From Sphingobacterium corticibacter (GTDB lineage Bacteria; Bacteroidota; Bacteroidia; Sphingobacteriales; Sphingobacteriaceae), in contig NZ_QDKG01000001.1 in NCBI RefSeq assembly GCF_003076635.1, positions 248,001 through 312,000 of the forward strand: a stretch of DNA of 64,000 nt. Direction: 5' to 3'. A model generated the notes under the pieces. It saw only the letters and a program-made list of their open reading frames with translations. It ran no database searches and was not told the DNA's origin. The position numbers and the translations under genes were made by a program. Shown piece after piece: positions 26,510 to 34,376 of the stretch; positions within the stretch are counted from its first letter, which is position 1; each line of letters starts with the position of its first letter.

Positions 26510-26747
26510 AATATACATAGAAGTACCAATCGCTGAGCGCATGCCGGTGATTGGCGAAAAGACTCATAGGCTTGATAAGATCGTATTGATTGACAATTGT
26601 GGAGTGAAGCATCTGAAAAAGCCAAGCGAAGTTGTACAGGCTGGGTATGATCACTTATTACAGATGGGCTACGTTTCTTGGCTTGAAGAAGTCGAAGTAT
26701 CAGAGGATGCTTTGGAATTCGTGAAGGGAGGTGAATCATGCAAGTAA
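26502..26747 (+). CDS. Hypothetical protein upstream of PcfK
   Basis: 81 aa with a clear Shine-Dalgarno (AAAGGAG, about 8 nt before ATG), rare in this phylum. No domain recognised; acidic C-terminus. Overlaps the PcfK-like start by 10 nt. Confidence 0.6.
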   Translation: MPKIYIEVPIAERMPVIGEKTHRLDKIVLIDNCGVKHLKKPSEVVQAGYDHLLQMGYVSWLEEVEVSEDALEFVKGGESCK

Positions 26748-27109
26748 CAGACGCATTCAAAGACATCATCCAAAGTCACCTAACTGGTGTAGCCAATACC
26801 GACAGCAATTTCGCAAAGTCCTTCGCCAATCCCGAAAAGAAGATCGAGGATTGCATCACCTACATCCTAAATACTGTTAAGTCCTCTGGCAAAATGGGTT
26901 TCGCAGATGATGAGATATTCGGAATGGCCATGCACTACTACGATGAAGAGAAAATCGACGTCGGCAAACCTATCAACGGTAAAGTGGTCGTCAATCGCAG
27001 TATTGAAAAGCCTGCAGCTACGGAAAAGACTGTGCAACAAATGAAAGTCAAAAAGCCGATCAAAAAGGATGAAACGATTATTTCAAAAAATCAATTAACC
27101 ATGTTTTAG
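26738..27109 (+). CDS. PcfK-like protein
   Basis: 123 aa, preceded by a strong GGGAGGTG Shine-Dalgarno. N-terminal part (FKDIIQSHLTGVANTDSNFAKSFANPEKKIEDCITYIL, read as consecutive segments) matches the PcfK family, followed by MGFADDEIFGMAMHYYDE and a Lys-rich linker ending KNQLTMF. PcfK pairs with PcfJ in conjugative elements and in many Bacteroidota phages; its molecular role is unknown. Confidence 0.8.
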   Translation: MQVTDAFKDIIQSHLTGVANTDSNFAKSFANPEKKIEDCITYILNTVKSSGKMGFADDEIFGMAMHYYDEEKIDVGKPINGKVVVNRSIEKPAATEKTVQQMKVKKPIKKDETIISKNQLTMF

Positions 27110-27111
27110 GT

Positions 27112-28386
27112 ATGCAACCAAGAACCAAGATACAACACCGAATTTGGGGATTGAGCAAAGAACTTCCCCCGATTAGTAAGACGCAACAGGAATTCGCTTA
27201 TAGCAAGGTACTAGACCACGTTGGCCATCGATCGAAAAAAGGTATTACATGTATGGATTGTGGCCAATTCTTCGAAGATACCACCACGCGCAAACGTTGC
27301 ACATGTCCGAATTGCAATACAAAGCTTACTATTGAGATCACTAGGAAACGAAAGTTTACCCAGCGCAGACTAATGGTAGTCCTAGACGTAGTCGACGGTA
27401 TTCAAATCTCGAGAACGATTGAAGTTTATGGGCATCATAGAGCCGGAGAGCCAGTCAGACATTTCATCATGGAACTTTACCAGCACTTTTTCAATGTGGA
27501 AGGTAAAAACCATGTAGTCGCTAGGCAGCGGAATTACTTCGGAGACTCCTTTACCGGTGATCTCGAAGTGCGAAGAAATGCTGATGCAGATTGCTATCGA
27601 TATAGTGTAGACAAGGTTTGCAATGGTTCCAAGGTTTTGCCGGTGTTCAAGAAATTAGGCTTTAAAGGGAACTTCCATTGGGTCTCTCCGTATTCCTTCT
27701 TTACCAAAATTCAATATGATAACAGAGCAGAGACGCTTTTGAAAGCAGGTCAAGGTTCTATGTTTCGTTTTGAAATCACAGGTTGGGGCAACGGTGCCTA
27801 TAGATTCTGGGATTCAATTAAAATCTGCATCCGCAATAAGTACAAGGTCAAAGACGCCCAAATGTATTACGATTACTTAGGGCTACTGGCTCGATGTGGA
27901 AAGGATTTGCGAAGTCCTAAATATGTTTGTCCTAAAAATCTCACCAAAGAACACGATCGCTATGTAAAGAAAGTGCGTGAGATGGATCGTCGCCAATCAG
28001 AAGCAAGAAAGATCGCTAAAGCAATGGACGATGAAGCCCAATACTTGCAAGACAAGCAGGCATTCTTCGGTCTATGCTTCGTTAGCGGTGACGTCACCGT
28101 AAAGGTGTTGGAATCAGTTCAGGAATTTGTCAGCGAAAGTGAGATCCATAAGCATTGCGTATTTACTGGAGATTACTTCAAAAAGCAGGATTCTTTAATC
28201 TTCAGTGCAATAGTGAAAGGCATTCCAGTTGAAACTGTGGAGTTATCACTGAAAGAAATGCAGATTATCCAATCGCGCGGATTACACAACAAACCTTCGG
28301 AATACAATGAGGATATCAAAAAGCTTGTCGATCGTAACATTGGTCAGGTTCGTAAGATTTACGAACAGCTGCAGAGCACTAATTAG
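27112..28386 (+). CDS. PcfJ-like protein
   Basis: 424 aa, 2 nt after the PcfK-like gene. N-terminal zinc-ribbon (CMDCGQFF, CTCPNCNTKL), then a long mixed domain with the family pattern around SPYSFFTKIQYDNRAETLLKAGQ (in short pieces) and a C-terminal part including LSLKEMQIIQSRGL. Last early gene; converges with the P63C gene. Confidence 0.8.
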   Translation: MQPRTKIQHRIWGLSKELPPISKTQQEFAYSKVLDHVGHRSKKGITCMDCGQFFEDTTTRKRCTCPNCNTKLTIEITRKRKFTQRRLMVVLDVVDGIQISRTIEVYGHHRAGEPVRHFIMELYQHFFNVEGKNHVVARQRNYFGDSFTGDLEVRRNADADCYRYSVDKVCNGSKVLPVFKKLGFKGNFHWVSPYSFFTKIQYDNRAETLLKAGQGSMFRFEITGWGNGAYRFWDSIKICIRNKYKVKDAQMYYDYLGLLARCGKDLRSPKYVCPKNLTKEHDRYVKKVREMDRRQSEARKIAKAMDDEAQYLQDKQAFFGLCFVSGDVTVKVLESVQEFVSESEIHKHCVFTGDYFKKQDSLIFSAIVKGIPVETVELSLKEMQIIQSRGLHNKPSEYNEDIKKLVDRNIGQVRKIYEQLQSTN

Positions 28387-28474
28387 CCATGACCAGGCAA
28401 GAGGTGTAATTTACCTTTGACTTTACGATTTTTAGTAAAATCAAGTTGCATCTCTACTAATCTCGCAGAATTGG

Positions 28475-29086
28475 TTAATTTAATTCGATTCTAACTTGAG
28501 TCGGTATATTATATAGTTTTCCATACTTCTCAACGAACTGTTGCCATGTTTCGCATTTCTTCATAACTTCTATCGATTGTTGTATGAACAACAATAGTTT
28601 TTGCCGTCCTTCATAATTTAGCCATTGAAAGTGTTTAAATTTACGAATCCCAAACTCCACATATGGGTTTATAGTCTGTAATTGTGGCAGTATTTTCCTA
28701 TCAAATCTTAAGTAAATACAAAAATTAGTATAGGTTCCTACAATACTAGGTCTTAACGATTTATTACTATTGAGCTTCCAGTTATTTAAACGAAAAATTT
28801 CATCATAAAATTCTTGAGGAAACATCTTCTCATAAACAGCTACATTATTAAGTAGATAAATTCTTCGCTGTTTTATTTCTGCTTCACTAGTTTCCGTGCC
28901 ACCTAAAAGCTGAATCTTCTCCTTCTCAAAATCTAAAGCTCGATCAGCAAACTTATCTTCTATTTTGGAATCTAATCTTTCAAAAATTAGCTGCAGATCG
29001 TTTTCTCTATCGACTTTAGTTACATCAGTTTTAGCATTTAGGTTGGAATTTAACTTCCGATTATGCTTCTTTGTTCTATCTTTCAT
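28475..29086 (-). CDS. P63C-domain protein
   Basis: 203 aa. Charged N-terminus (about 1-60), then a C-terminal region (about 85-195) matching P63C: MFPQEFYDEIFRLNNW, RPSIVGTYTNFCIYLRF, KHFQWLNYEGRQKLLLFIQ. Domain function unknown; it often occurs in phage-derived proteins. 23 nt downstream of the ImmA/IrrE gene in a leftward two-gene operon. AT-rich compared with flanks. Confidence 0.7.
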   Translation of the reverse strand: MKDRTKKHNRKLNSNLNAKTDVTKVDRENDLQLIFERLDSKIEDKFADRALDFEKEKIQLLGGTETSEAEIKQRRIYLLNNVAVYEKMFPQEFYDEIFRLNNWKLNSNKSLRPSIVGTYTNFCIYLRFDRKILPQLQTINPYVEFGIRKFKHFQWLNYEGRQKLLLFIQQSIEVMKKCETWQQFVEKYGKLYNIPTQVRIELN

Positions 29087-29109
29087 TTTATGCTATTATT
29101 TGGTTTTGA

Positions 29110-30321
29110 TTAATTGTAAATTAATATATTTCGATGATAATAATCTTCTATGCTATCTATATCATCCCAATTAGAGCTTAGACTGGCTAGCCATATGTCT
29201 CTATCGGGGTTGGAATTCCTTGCTCTTACCCATCCATACTTGTTACTATTACCTGAATCAAAAGCATCAAAGACATATATCATATTTTCATGTATGTCAT
29301 TGACTTTTGCTATTCTTGAAATTTCAGATTTGTTATTTATAAAAGCCTTGACACTTTTAGTTTTATCGATAGAAAACAAATATTTCCTGGCAAATGAATT
29401 AGCTTCTTTTTCCTTCTCCCTCAATGCCAAATCGTCATCTGAGCTATCGGATATATGGTATTTGGAAACCATAATTTCATCCCAGTCAAATAACACATGA
29501 AATAGCTCATGAATTAATGCAAACCAAACCGTTGCGTAAAATCCTTTATAATCAGTCAAAATGACACAAGGCTTTTTGTTAAAAGACATTGTAGCTCCTC
29601 TCAAATGAAGACCAGAAGTGGCAGGCAAATAAATCACGGAAACACCTAGCTTGTACAGAGTTTTAATAACACTTTGCAGACCTCCATTCGGTTTCGTGGA
29701 ATGCCACCTAATTTCTGGAATGTAGTTGATAAGATCCTGACGGTTATAAACGTATGGATTAGATAAGTCTCTAAATATTTTTTCACCAGCCAAAAGCCAC
29801 TGATCACGCTCCTTGCTATTTTTTGGCTCAATTTTACCAGCACTGAATGCTGGCTTGATATTTCCTAGTTTTAAAGACCTAATGTTATTTACACCATATA
29901 TCCTACACAATTTTTCATTTATTTCGGAGTAATCATTAATGCTTTTGATTAGCCCCTTTTTCTTAAAAGCGAGCAGGTCAAAATTTGATTGTATAAACTC
30001 AATAGTGGAGATATCAATTATCGAAGTCTTTTCATACTTTGCTTCAATACTATCTAAATAAAGTAAAACAACTTCTTCTTTTGATAACTGGAGGAATGTC
30101 GCCAACTTCAATAAAACAGAAAAATCAGCACGTTTTTGATCACCTTCTAAGACACCAATTAACGTACGGTACTGAACCTCTAGAAGGTCACAAGCTCCCC
30201 TAAACGAAACACCAGCATCCTTCATCCGATTTTCAAAGAACTCTTTCAAAGATAATTTTTGTGAAACACGAGTTTTGCCAAGTGCTTTATCCAAGATATC
30301 ATCGACGTTAAAATCACTCAT
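29110..30321 (-). CDS. HTH-ImmA/IrrE-type metallopeptidase regulator
   Basis: 403 aa. N-terminal HTH-like part (about 20-80: FENRMKDAGVSFRGACDLL, YRTLIGVLEGDQKRADF), a long middle, and a zinc protease core with HELFHVLFDWDE (HExxH, about residue 270) plus a downstream Glu (EKEANSFARKYLF). ImmA/IrrE proteases cleave repressors to trigger element excision or stress genes. With the P63C partner it forms an accessory cassette; either a phage-exclusion or a second lysis-lysogeny control is possible. Confidence 0.82.
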   Translation of the reverse strand: MSDFNVDDILDKALGKTRVSQKLSLKEFFENRMKDAGVSFRGACDLLEVQYRTLIGVLEGDQKRADFSVLLKLATFLQLSKEEVVLLYLDSIEAKYEKTSIIDISTIEFIQSNFDLLAFKKKGLIKSINDYSEINEKLCRIYGVNNIRSLKLGNIKPAFSAGKIEPKNSKERDQWLLAGEKIFRDLSNPYVYNRQDLINYIPEIRWHSTKPNGGLQSVIKTLYKLGVSVIYLPATSGLHLRGATMSFNKKPCVILTDYKGFYATVWFALIHELFHVLFDWDEIMVSKYHISDSSDDDLALREKEKEANSFARKYLFSIDKTKSVKAFINNKSEISRIAKVNDIHENMIYVFDAFDSGNSNKYGWVRARNSNPDRDIWLASLSSNWDDIDSIEDYYHRNILIYN

Positions 30322-30340
30322 AGAATATTTTTGCTGTAAA

Positions 30341-30357
30341 GTTGCAACGCAAATATA
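30341..30357 (-). promoter_or_regulatory. Promoter box and palindromic operator of the ImmA/IrrE gene
   Basis: Minus strand TATATTTG (30350-30357) is a consensus -7 box; the palindrome GTTGCAAC (30341-30348) lies right where transcription would begin. Related half-sites (GTTGTGC, GCAACAC) occur at 30391-30413. This suggests autorepression by the encoded HTH. Confidence 0.6.
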
Positions 30358-30599
30358 GTGATAAAATACTATTGATTTCAGTAAAAAGATGTTGTGCTGT
30401 ATTAATGCAACACTTTAATGCGAAATTTAACAAATTGCGGTAACCAATTGTATAAATCGTAGTTTGTATCGTCAGTTTATTGATACGTTATGTAGGACTT
30501 GTACGCCTTTCCTTTAAAAACATTTAAAAATGCCTAAAACTCGAACCTATTCATTCATATCCTTTCCCATCTTCCACCTTTTCTCCCTACCTTCACACC

Positions 30600-30812
30600 A
30601 TGCCCACACTAACTAAATTCGAAAAACTGCTGATCAAAAAATTGAAGGAAGGAAAAACCCAAAGAGAGATTTCTGAGGACTTCTTTACGGAAGGAATCAA
30701 ACCTCACAGCCTAAGTTCAGTTGAAAAGCACCTTACAACATTACGCGCCAAGTTTGGAGCTAAGACGATGTTTCATTTGGGGGTGATGGTGGCGCGTAAT
30801 AAAGCAGTTTGA
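30600..30812 (+). CDS. Stand-alone LuxR/GerE-type helix-turn-helix protein
   Basis: 70 aa, only a DNA-binding domain: LTKFEKLLIKKLKEGKTQREISEDFF, then LSSVEKHLTTLRAKFGAKTMFHLGVM. The HTH lies at about 20-50 with the typical 'K.gaktm..Lg' ending. No receiver domain. Target unknown; perhaps controls the divergent or neighbouring accessory genes. The 278-nt gap before it holds the ImmA/IrrE operator and nothing else recognisable. Confidence 0.75.
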   Translation: MPTLTKFEKLLIKKLKEGKTQREISEDFFTEGIKPHSLSSVEKHLTTLRAKFGAKTMFHLGVMVARNKAV

Positions 30813-30840
30813 TATTATTAATCCACATCGTTGGTACATC

Positions 30841-31101
30841 TCAATGTTTAATTTCATGAGCTCTTTGTAGTCCCAATTCATCTAGTAAAGGAATATCGAT
30901 CCCTCTAAAATGTTCACTGATACAAAACTTTGTTGATTCATTAGAGATTATCAAATCACCTGTCGTTGTGAGAGCAGAAATTTCAGTGATGAAAAAATTA
31001 TATAACTCATCTGTAGTCATATTAATAGTTTTAGGAAACTGATTGCTTAACGTTACTTTTTCCTCTGTAAGGAAGCGCTTTAAATAATTGCGTTTGTTCA
31101 T
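30841..31101 (-). CDS. Hypothetical accessory protein
   Basis: 86 aa from the ATG at 31101 (MNKRNYLKRFLTEEKV). This start overlaps the stop of a 59-codon open frame upstream (ATGA), suggesting coupling. No domain recognised. Confidence 0.5.
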   Translation of the reverse strand: MNKRNYLKRFLTEEKVTLSNQFPKTINMTTDELYNFFITEISALTTTGDLIISNESTKFCISEHFRGIDIPLLDELGLQRAHEIKH

Positions 31102-31277
31102 AATGACAAAGTTAGAATAAATAGAAACGCGGTTTCTTGAATAGGCTGTTGACACATAACATTTCTGTTAAAACACCACATCTTCCTAACAAAATTCTCT
31201 TCACAAGTATTCTTCAATGCTTCTATTCGTCCCAGCAGATACTTTTTCTTTAACTGCGTATTTTGTGAAATATCCAT
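31098..31277 (-). CDS. Possible small gene coupled to the next one (59 aa)
   Basis: Reads MDISQNTQLKKKYLLGRIEA..., helical and charged in the first 35 residues, then hydrophobic to the end. Its stop TGA overlaps the ATG of the following minus-strand gene. The second half looks less protein-like, so it may be degraded. Confidence 0.35.
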   Translation of the reverse strand: MDISQNTQLKKKYLLGRIEALKNTCEENFVRKMWCFNRNVMCQQPIQETAFLFILTLSL

Positions 31278-31329
31278 TTAGTATGATCCAAACTTTATCG
31301 TATATTGAAAGCGTAAATTATGAATTACC

Positions 31330-31656
31330 ATGACACGTAGAAGGATTTTTCGAATTAGCTCAGACGAGTTAAAAGCCAAAATGATGTTTGGTGCAGCACT
31401 TGGTATTTTTCTAGTTAGCCCTTTTATATATGGCAATACGCCACATAATGATGACTGGGGATTTTTTTGGTTCATAAAGCCACTAGTATTGATACCATTA
31501 TCGGGAGCGGTTGGTGGGGCGTTATACTATCTATCTACTAGATACCTGCAGCACATGCTTCCAAAGTGGCTGCTTATAGGCCTTGGAGCGATATTATTAG
31601 CTGTATCCATTTGGATCGGTGCTATTTTAGGATTAAACGGGACATATTGGAATTAA
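31330..31656 (+). CDS. Small membrane protein
   Basis: 108 aa. Basic start (MTRRRIFRIS) and three hydrophobic segments (about 22-40, 50-68, 83-103). No recognised family. Lies alone among accessory genes of the prophage. Confidence 0.55.
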   Translation: MTRRRIFRISSDELKAKMMFGAALGIFLVSPFIYGNTPHNDDWGFFWFIKPLVLIPLSGAVGGALYYLSTRYLQHMLPKWLLIGLGAILLAVSIWIGAILGLNGTYWN

Positions 31657-31810
31657 AGCGCTCTCGTAAACATGTTATTGCTCAGAAACTGTTAACCGTA
31701 ATTGTATAGTGCATACGTATGAATACCTAAATACCAAATATTTTCAAACCATACGAGCCAGCAAACGTTCTCTATATTAAATTGATTGTTTCACATAAAC
31801 ATATACAACT

Positions 31811-32041
31811 ATGGCATTTAATACAGGAAACGAAGGAGAGGTTACAAAACAAATTGAAAATGTGACATCAAAAGTTCCATCTGTGGTATTTTTGGGCGCA
31901 GCAGTTGCATCAATGGCTATATCAGCAACATTAAAATGCTTATGCAAAGATAAAAACGCCTTATTCGTAGGTCAATGGGCAGCACCCTTTTTGCTGTTAG
32001 GGATTTACAACAAACTAGTCAAAACTGAAGGTCACGATTAG
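31811..32041 (+). CDS. Small membrane protein
   Basis: 76 aa with two hydrophobic segments (about 25-43 and 50-63) separated by a Cys/Lys stretch (KCLCKDKNALF). No recognised family. Ends at a strong terminator. The 154-nt gap before it shows only an AT-rich leader. Confidence 0.55.
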   Translation: MAFNTGNEGEVTKQIENVTSKVPSVVFLGAAVASMAISATLKCLCKDKNALFVGQWAAPFLLLGIYNKLVKTEGHD

Positions 32042-32068
32042 TTCTTTATATATTTCTATCACTGTTTC

Positions 32069-32096
32069 AAAGCCCCTCTCATTTAGGGGCTTTTTT
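32069..32096 (+). terminator. Terminator after the small membrane protein gene
   Basis: AAAGCCCCT (32069-32077) pairs with AGGGGCTTT (32085-32093) across 7 nt, followed by T to 32096. It abuts the convergent gene on the minus strand. Confidence 0.88.
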
Positions 32097-32355
32097 ACAC
32101 CCATACCTCGCCAATCAAATCTTCCTCATTAATATTTTCCAATGCATCTTGAATCACCAATAGGTGCTTTTCTTCAAATGGCCTGCTCAAACGCCTCATC
32201 TCCTTACTACCCCAATGCATAAAATCATCCAAATTAACAGTGTCCGGATACCATGATGGATTATCGCTACTTAATGGCGATGTCGATCGAAGGATATTAT
32301 ATCCCTGGTCGCGCAACCTGCGCAGCTCGTAATGAGTTAATTTGACAAAGCGCAT
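32095..32355 (-). CDS. Hypothetical protein divergent from the SRAP gene
   Basis: 86 aa, soluble. Starts MRFVKLTHYELRRLRDQGYN and has a Trp-rich middle (SWYPD, HWGSKEMRRL). No family recognised. Its ATG is only 34 nt from the divergent SRAP start, so they share a promoter region. Confidence 0.55.
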   Translation of the reverse strand: MRFVKLTHYELRRLRDQGYNILRSTSPLSSDNPSWYPDTVNLDDFMHWGSKEMRRLSRPFEEKHLLVIQDALENINEEDLIGEVWV

Positions 32356-32389
32356 AGATAGATGTAACTTGTATCTAAATATACTACTT

Positions 32390-33076
32390 ATGTGCTATCA
32401 TACAGCTACTCCCGGAAAAAAGGAATTACAGAAAGCGATCAAAGGTAAAGACGTTCTTTACGATCAGCCTGAGATATTTCATGTTAGTGGCTTCACGCGT
32501 CCATACCTTCCAGTAACGCTAAATAGCAACGTAGATGAGATCATTCCGGCACGATGGAAGCTTATACCTTATTGGGTAAAAAGTGAAGCAGATGCGAATA
32601 AAGCAGCAAATACACTCAATGCAAAAGGCGAAGAAATATTCGAAAAAGCATCGTACAAAAATGTGATTGGAGATAAACGGGGCTTGCTGTATGTAAATGG
32701 ATTTTTTGAGCCACATGCGACTAATGGTAAAACCAATGATCAGAACTTTTTCGTTTACATGCCATCAAAGAAGATCTTTACCCTTGGCATCACCTACAAC
32801 ATTTGGATGAACGAAGAATGTAAAGAATACCCAACATTTTCCATTCTTACTACAGCAGCCAATGATCAGATGGCCGACATTCACAACGTAGGTAAACGCA
32901 TGCCACTGATTGTTCCTGAAGAAAGCCGCGATGCATGGCTATTTGCCGATGGCCGCCAAGAAATAGAGCAGCTTATTATTCCATTTAAGGGAGAGCTAGC
33001 CAGCCACCGTACTACCGAGGTAACTAAGATCCGCGGTACGGATACGAATGTCCCGAATATTCAGGATGCTATTTAA
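32390..33076 (+). CDS. SRAP-family protein (HMCES/YedK-like)
   Basis: 228 aa. The ATG at 32390 is chosen because it places Cys at position 2 (MCYHTA), the nucleophile that bonds abasic sites in ssDNA. Other core residues: PARWKLIPYWVK, NAKGEEIFEKASYK, VNGFFEPH (Glu) and HNVGKRMPLIV (His). Protects abasic sites from error-prone repair. Its presence in a prophage suggests protection of phage ssDNA. Confidence 0.9.
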   Translation: MCYHTATPGKKELQKAIKGKDVLYDQPEIFHVSGFTRPYLPVTLNSNVDEIIPARWKLIPYWVKSEADANKAANTLNAKGEEIFEKASYKNVIGDKRGLLYVNGFFEPHATNGKTNDQNFFVYMPSKKIFTLGITYNIWMNEECKEYPTFSILTTAANDQMADIHNVGKRMPLIVPEESRDAWLFADGRQEIEQLIIPFKGELASHRTTEVTKIRGTDTNVPNIQDAI

Positions 33077-33220
33077 TTTCCTTAATTGTGAATCGGAGAT
33101 ATTCTCTGTAGCTGTTCTTTAAAAAAAAATCCCTCATAGATGTGGACTATAAGGGACAGTTTTCAAAATGAACTTAGTAGTACCTATTGGGATTAGGTAG
33201 GGAAGAATATGTTTAGCTAA

Positions 33221-33240
33221 TATAGCATATTTTTGCTATA
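33221..33240. repeat. Short inverted repeat after the SRAP gene
   Basis: TATAGCA (33221-33227) and TGCTATA (33234-33240) around TATTTT. The 274-nt gap (33077-33350) holds this, a TACCTA/TAGGTA repeat at 33181-33199 and the minus-strand terminator; no gene is seen. Confidence 0.45.
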
Positions 33241-33251
33241 CAATGAAAATC

Positions 33252-33286
33252 AAAAAAAGCCACCAATGTCCTTACTCATTGGTGGC
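33252..33286 (-). terminator. Terminator of the leftward 84-codon gene
   Basis: GCCACCAATG (33259-33268) pairs with CATTGGTGGC (33277-33286); the A-run at 33252-33258 gives a U-tract on the minus transcript. Confidence 0.85.
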
Positions 33287-33350
33287 AGCCTAAACATTAC
33301 GTACTACTCCGAAGAATAGTCCTAGCATGGTGTAAATATATACTTTTTAT

Positions 33351-33605
33351 TTATTTTCTATTGCGTGTGATCATTATGAAAAGTGCTTTTTTGCTAACCT
33401 TAGGGATTTCACTATTAAATGTCATACGACCATTAATAGTTTCTGACGAATATTGAATCAGCTCTTCTACTTTATCAGAGTTCACTACAAAGGAAAATGC
33501 ATTAAACAACCGTAGTAGCAAGTCATATTGTTTTATCTCCAATGTTTGCACGGCGAGATTTTGCGCAAAATAATCTCTAATTAATTCACTTGATGTAGTT
33601 GTCAT
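33351..33605 (-). CDS. Hypothetical protein
   Basis: 84 aa, helical N-terminal half (SSELIRDYFAQNLAVQTLEI), beta-rich end. No family recognised. Transcribed alone with its own terminator. Confidence 0.55.
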   Translation of the reverse strand: MTTTSSELIRDYFAQNLAVQTLEIKQYDLLLRLFNAFSFVVNSDKVEELIQYSSETINGRMTFNSEIPKVSKKALFIMITRNRK

Positions 33606-33677
33606 ATCCTGATCTGGTAATCCGAAGGTAAAGAATATCTTTACATAAACAGTTGTATTTATATACGATATAAAAAA

Positions 33678-34025
33678 TCACTTAGATTTCCTCTCAAACG
33701 AAGCATTATACTTTTCTAGCTTCTCAAGTACAGCCTGTAACTCTTCGCTAGCTTTCCTAACCCATTCAGCGCGTTGGCGAACTGCTGCCATTGGATTCAT
33801 TACCTTTAATTTCGGATTAGGCTTCTCATGATCTAATTCCGAATAGATATTCTTCCAATTATCGATGAATTCCAATGGAGTATAGAACTTGCGGTCTTTC
33901 GCATCGTATATCCAACAGCCATTTACGTATGCATTCTTATAAGTAGCTATAATGTGACTAGGCACTTCAATCACTTCTGGCCCTTTACGATGCCAAGCTG
34001 GTACTAATTCCGGTTTATCAGCCAT
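33678..34025 (-). CDS. Hypothetical protein
   Basis: 115 aa, soluble. N-terminal Trp/Pro-rich stretch (PELVPAWHRKGPEVIEVP) and a C-terminal coiled coil (QRAEWVRKASEELQAVLEKL). No family recognised. Confidence 0.6.
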   Translation of the reverse strand: MADKPELVPAWHRKGPEVIEVPSHIIATYKNAYVNGCWIYDAKDRKFYTPLEFIDNWKNIYSELDHEKPNPKLKVMNPMAAVRQRAEWVRKASEELQAVLEKLEKYNASFERKSK

Positions 34026-34102
34026 AGATATTTACTAATAATATTAGCAAATATAGATCAATTGTTTCCGCAAAAGCAAAATCAAAATGTTAAATTTACA
34101 GC

Positions 34103-34318
34103 ATGGTGCTAACACCAGAACAGCTTTACGAAGACCTGATGAATAAAGAGCATCCTGTTAATATTAAAATCAACCCAGCAACAGTAGTTATAGATGCTCA
34201 AGCATTTTTAATTGTTCAGTTTGATATGGTAAAAATACATAAGAGCGATTTGAAAAGATGTGCTGCCTGGCAGAGGTTGAAGGAATCTGGAGAAGCAACG
34301 AATCGGATTTGGGAATAG
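34103..34318 (+). CDS. Hypothetical protein
   Basis: 71 aa. Starts MVLTPEQLYEDLMNKEHPVN; mixed alpha/beta; no family recognised. Divergent from the preceding gene and convergent with the lipoprotein pair. Confidence 0.55.
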   Translation: MVLTPEQLYEDLMNKEHPVNIKINPATVVIDAQAFLIVQFDMVKIHKSDLKRCAAWQRLKESGEATNRIWE

Positions 34319-34324
34319 GATTTT

Positions 34325-34359
34325 ATAATCGAGGCATTATATGTAAGCGCCTCGATTAT
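34325..34359. terminator. Hairpin between convergent genes
   Basis: ATAATCGAGGC (34325-34335) pairs perfectly with GCCTCGATTAT (34349-34359) across 13 nt. No long T-run on either side, but its place between two convergent genes suggests a shared terminator. Confidence 0.6.
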
Positions 34360-34376
34360 TGTCCAGAATGACTAAT

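Noticed and set aside
31740..31800. CRISPR or tandem repeat array in AT-rich accessory DNA
   Set aside because: No regularly spaced repeats of CRISPR length anywhere in the window.
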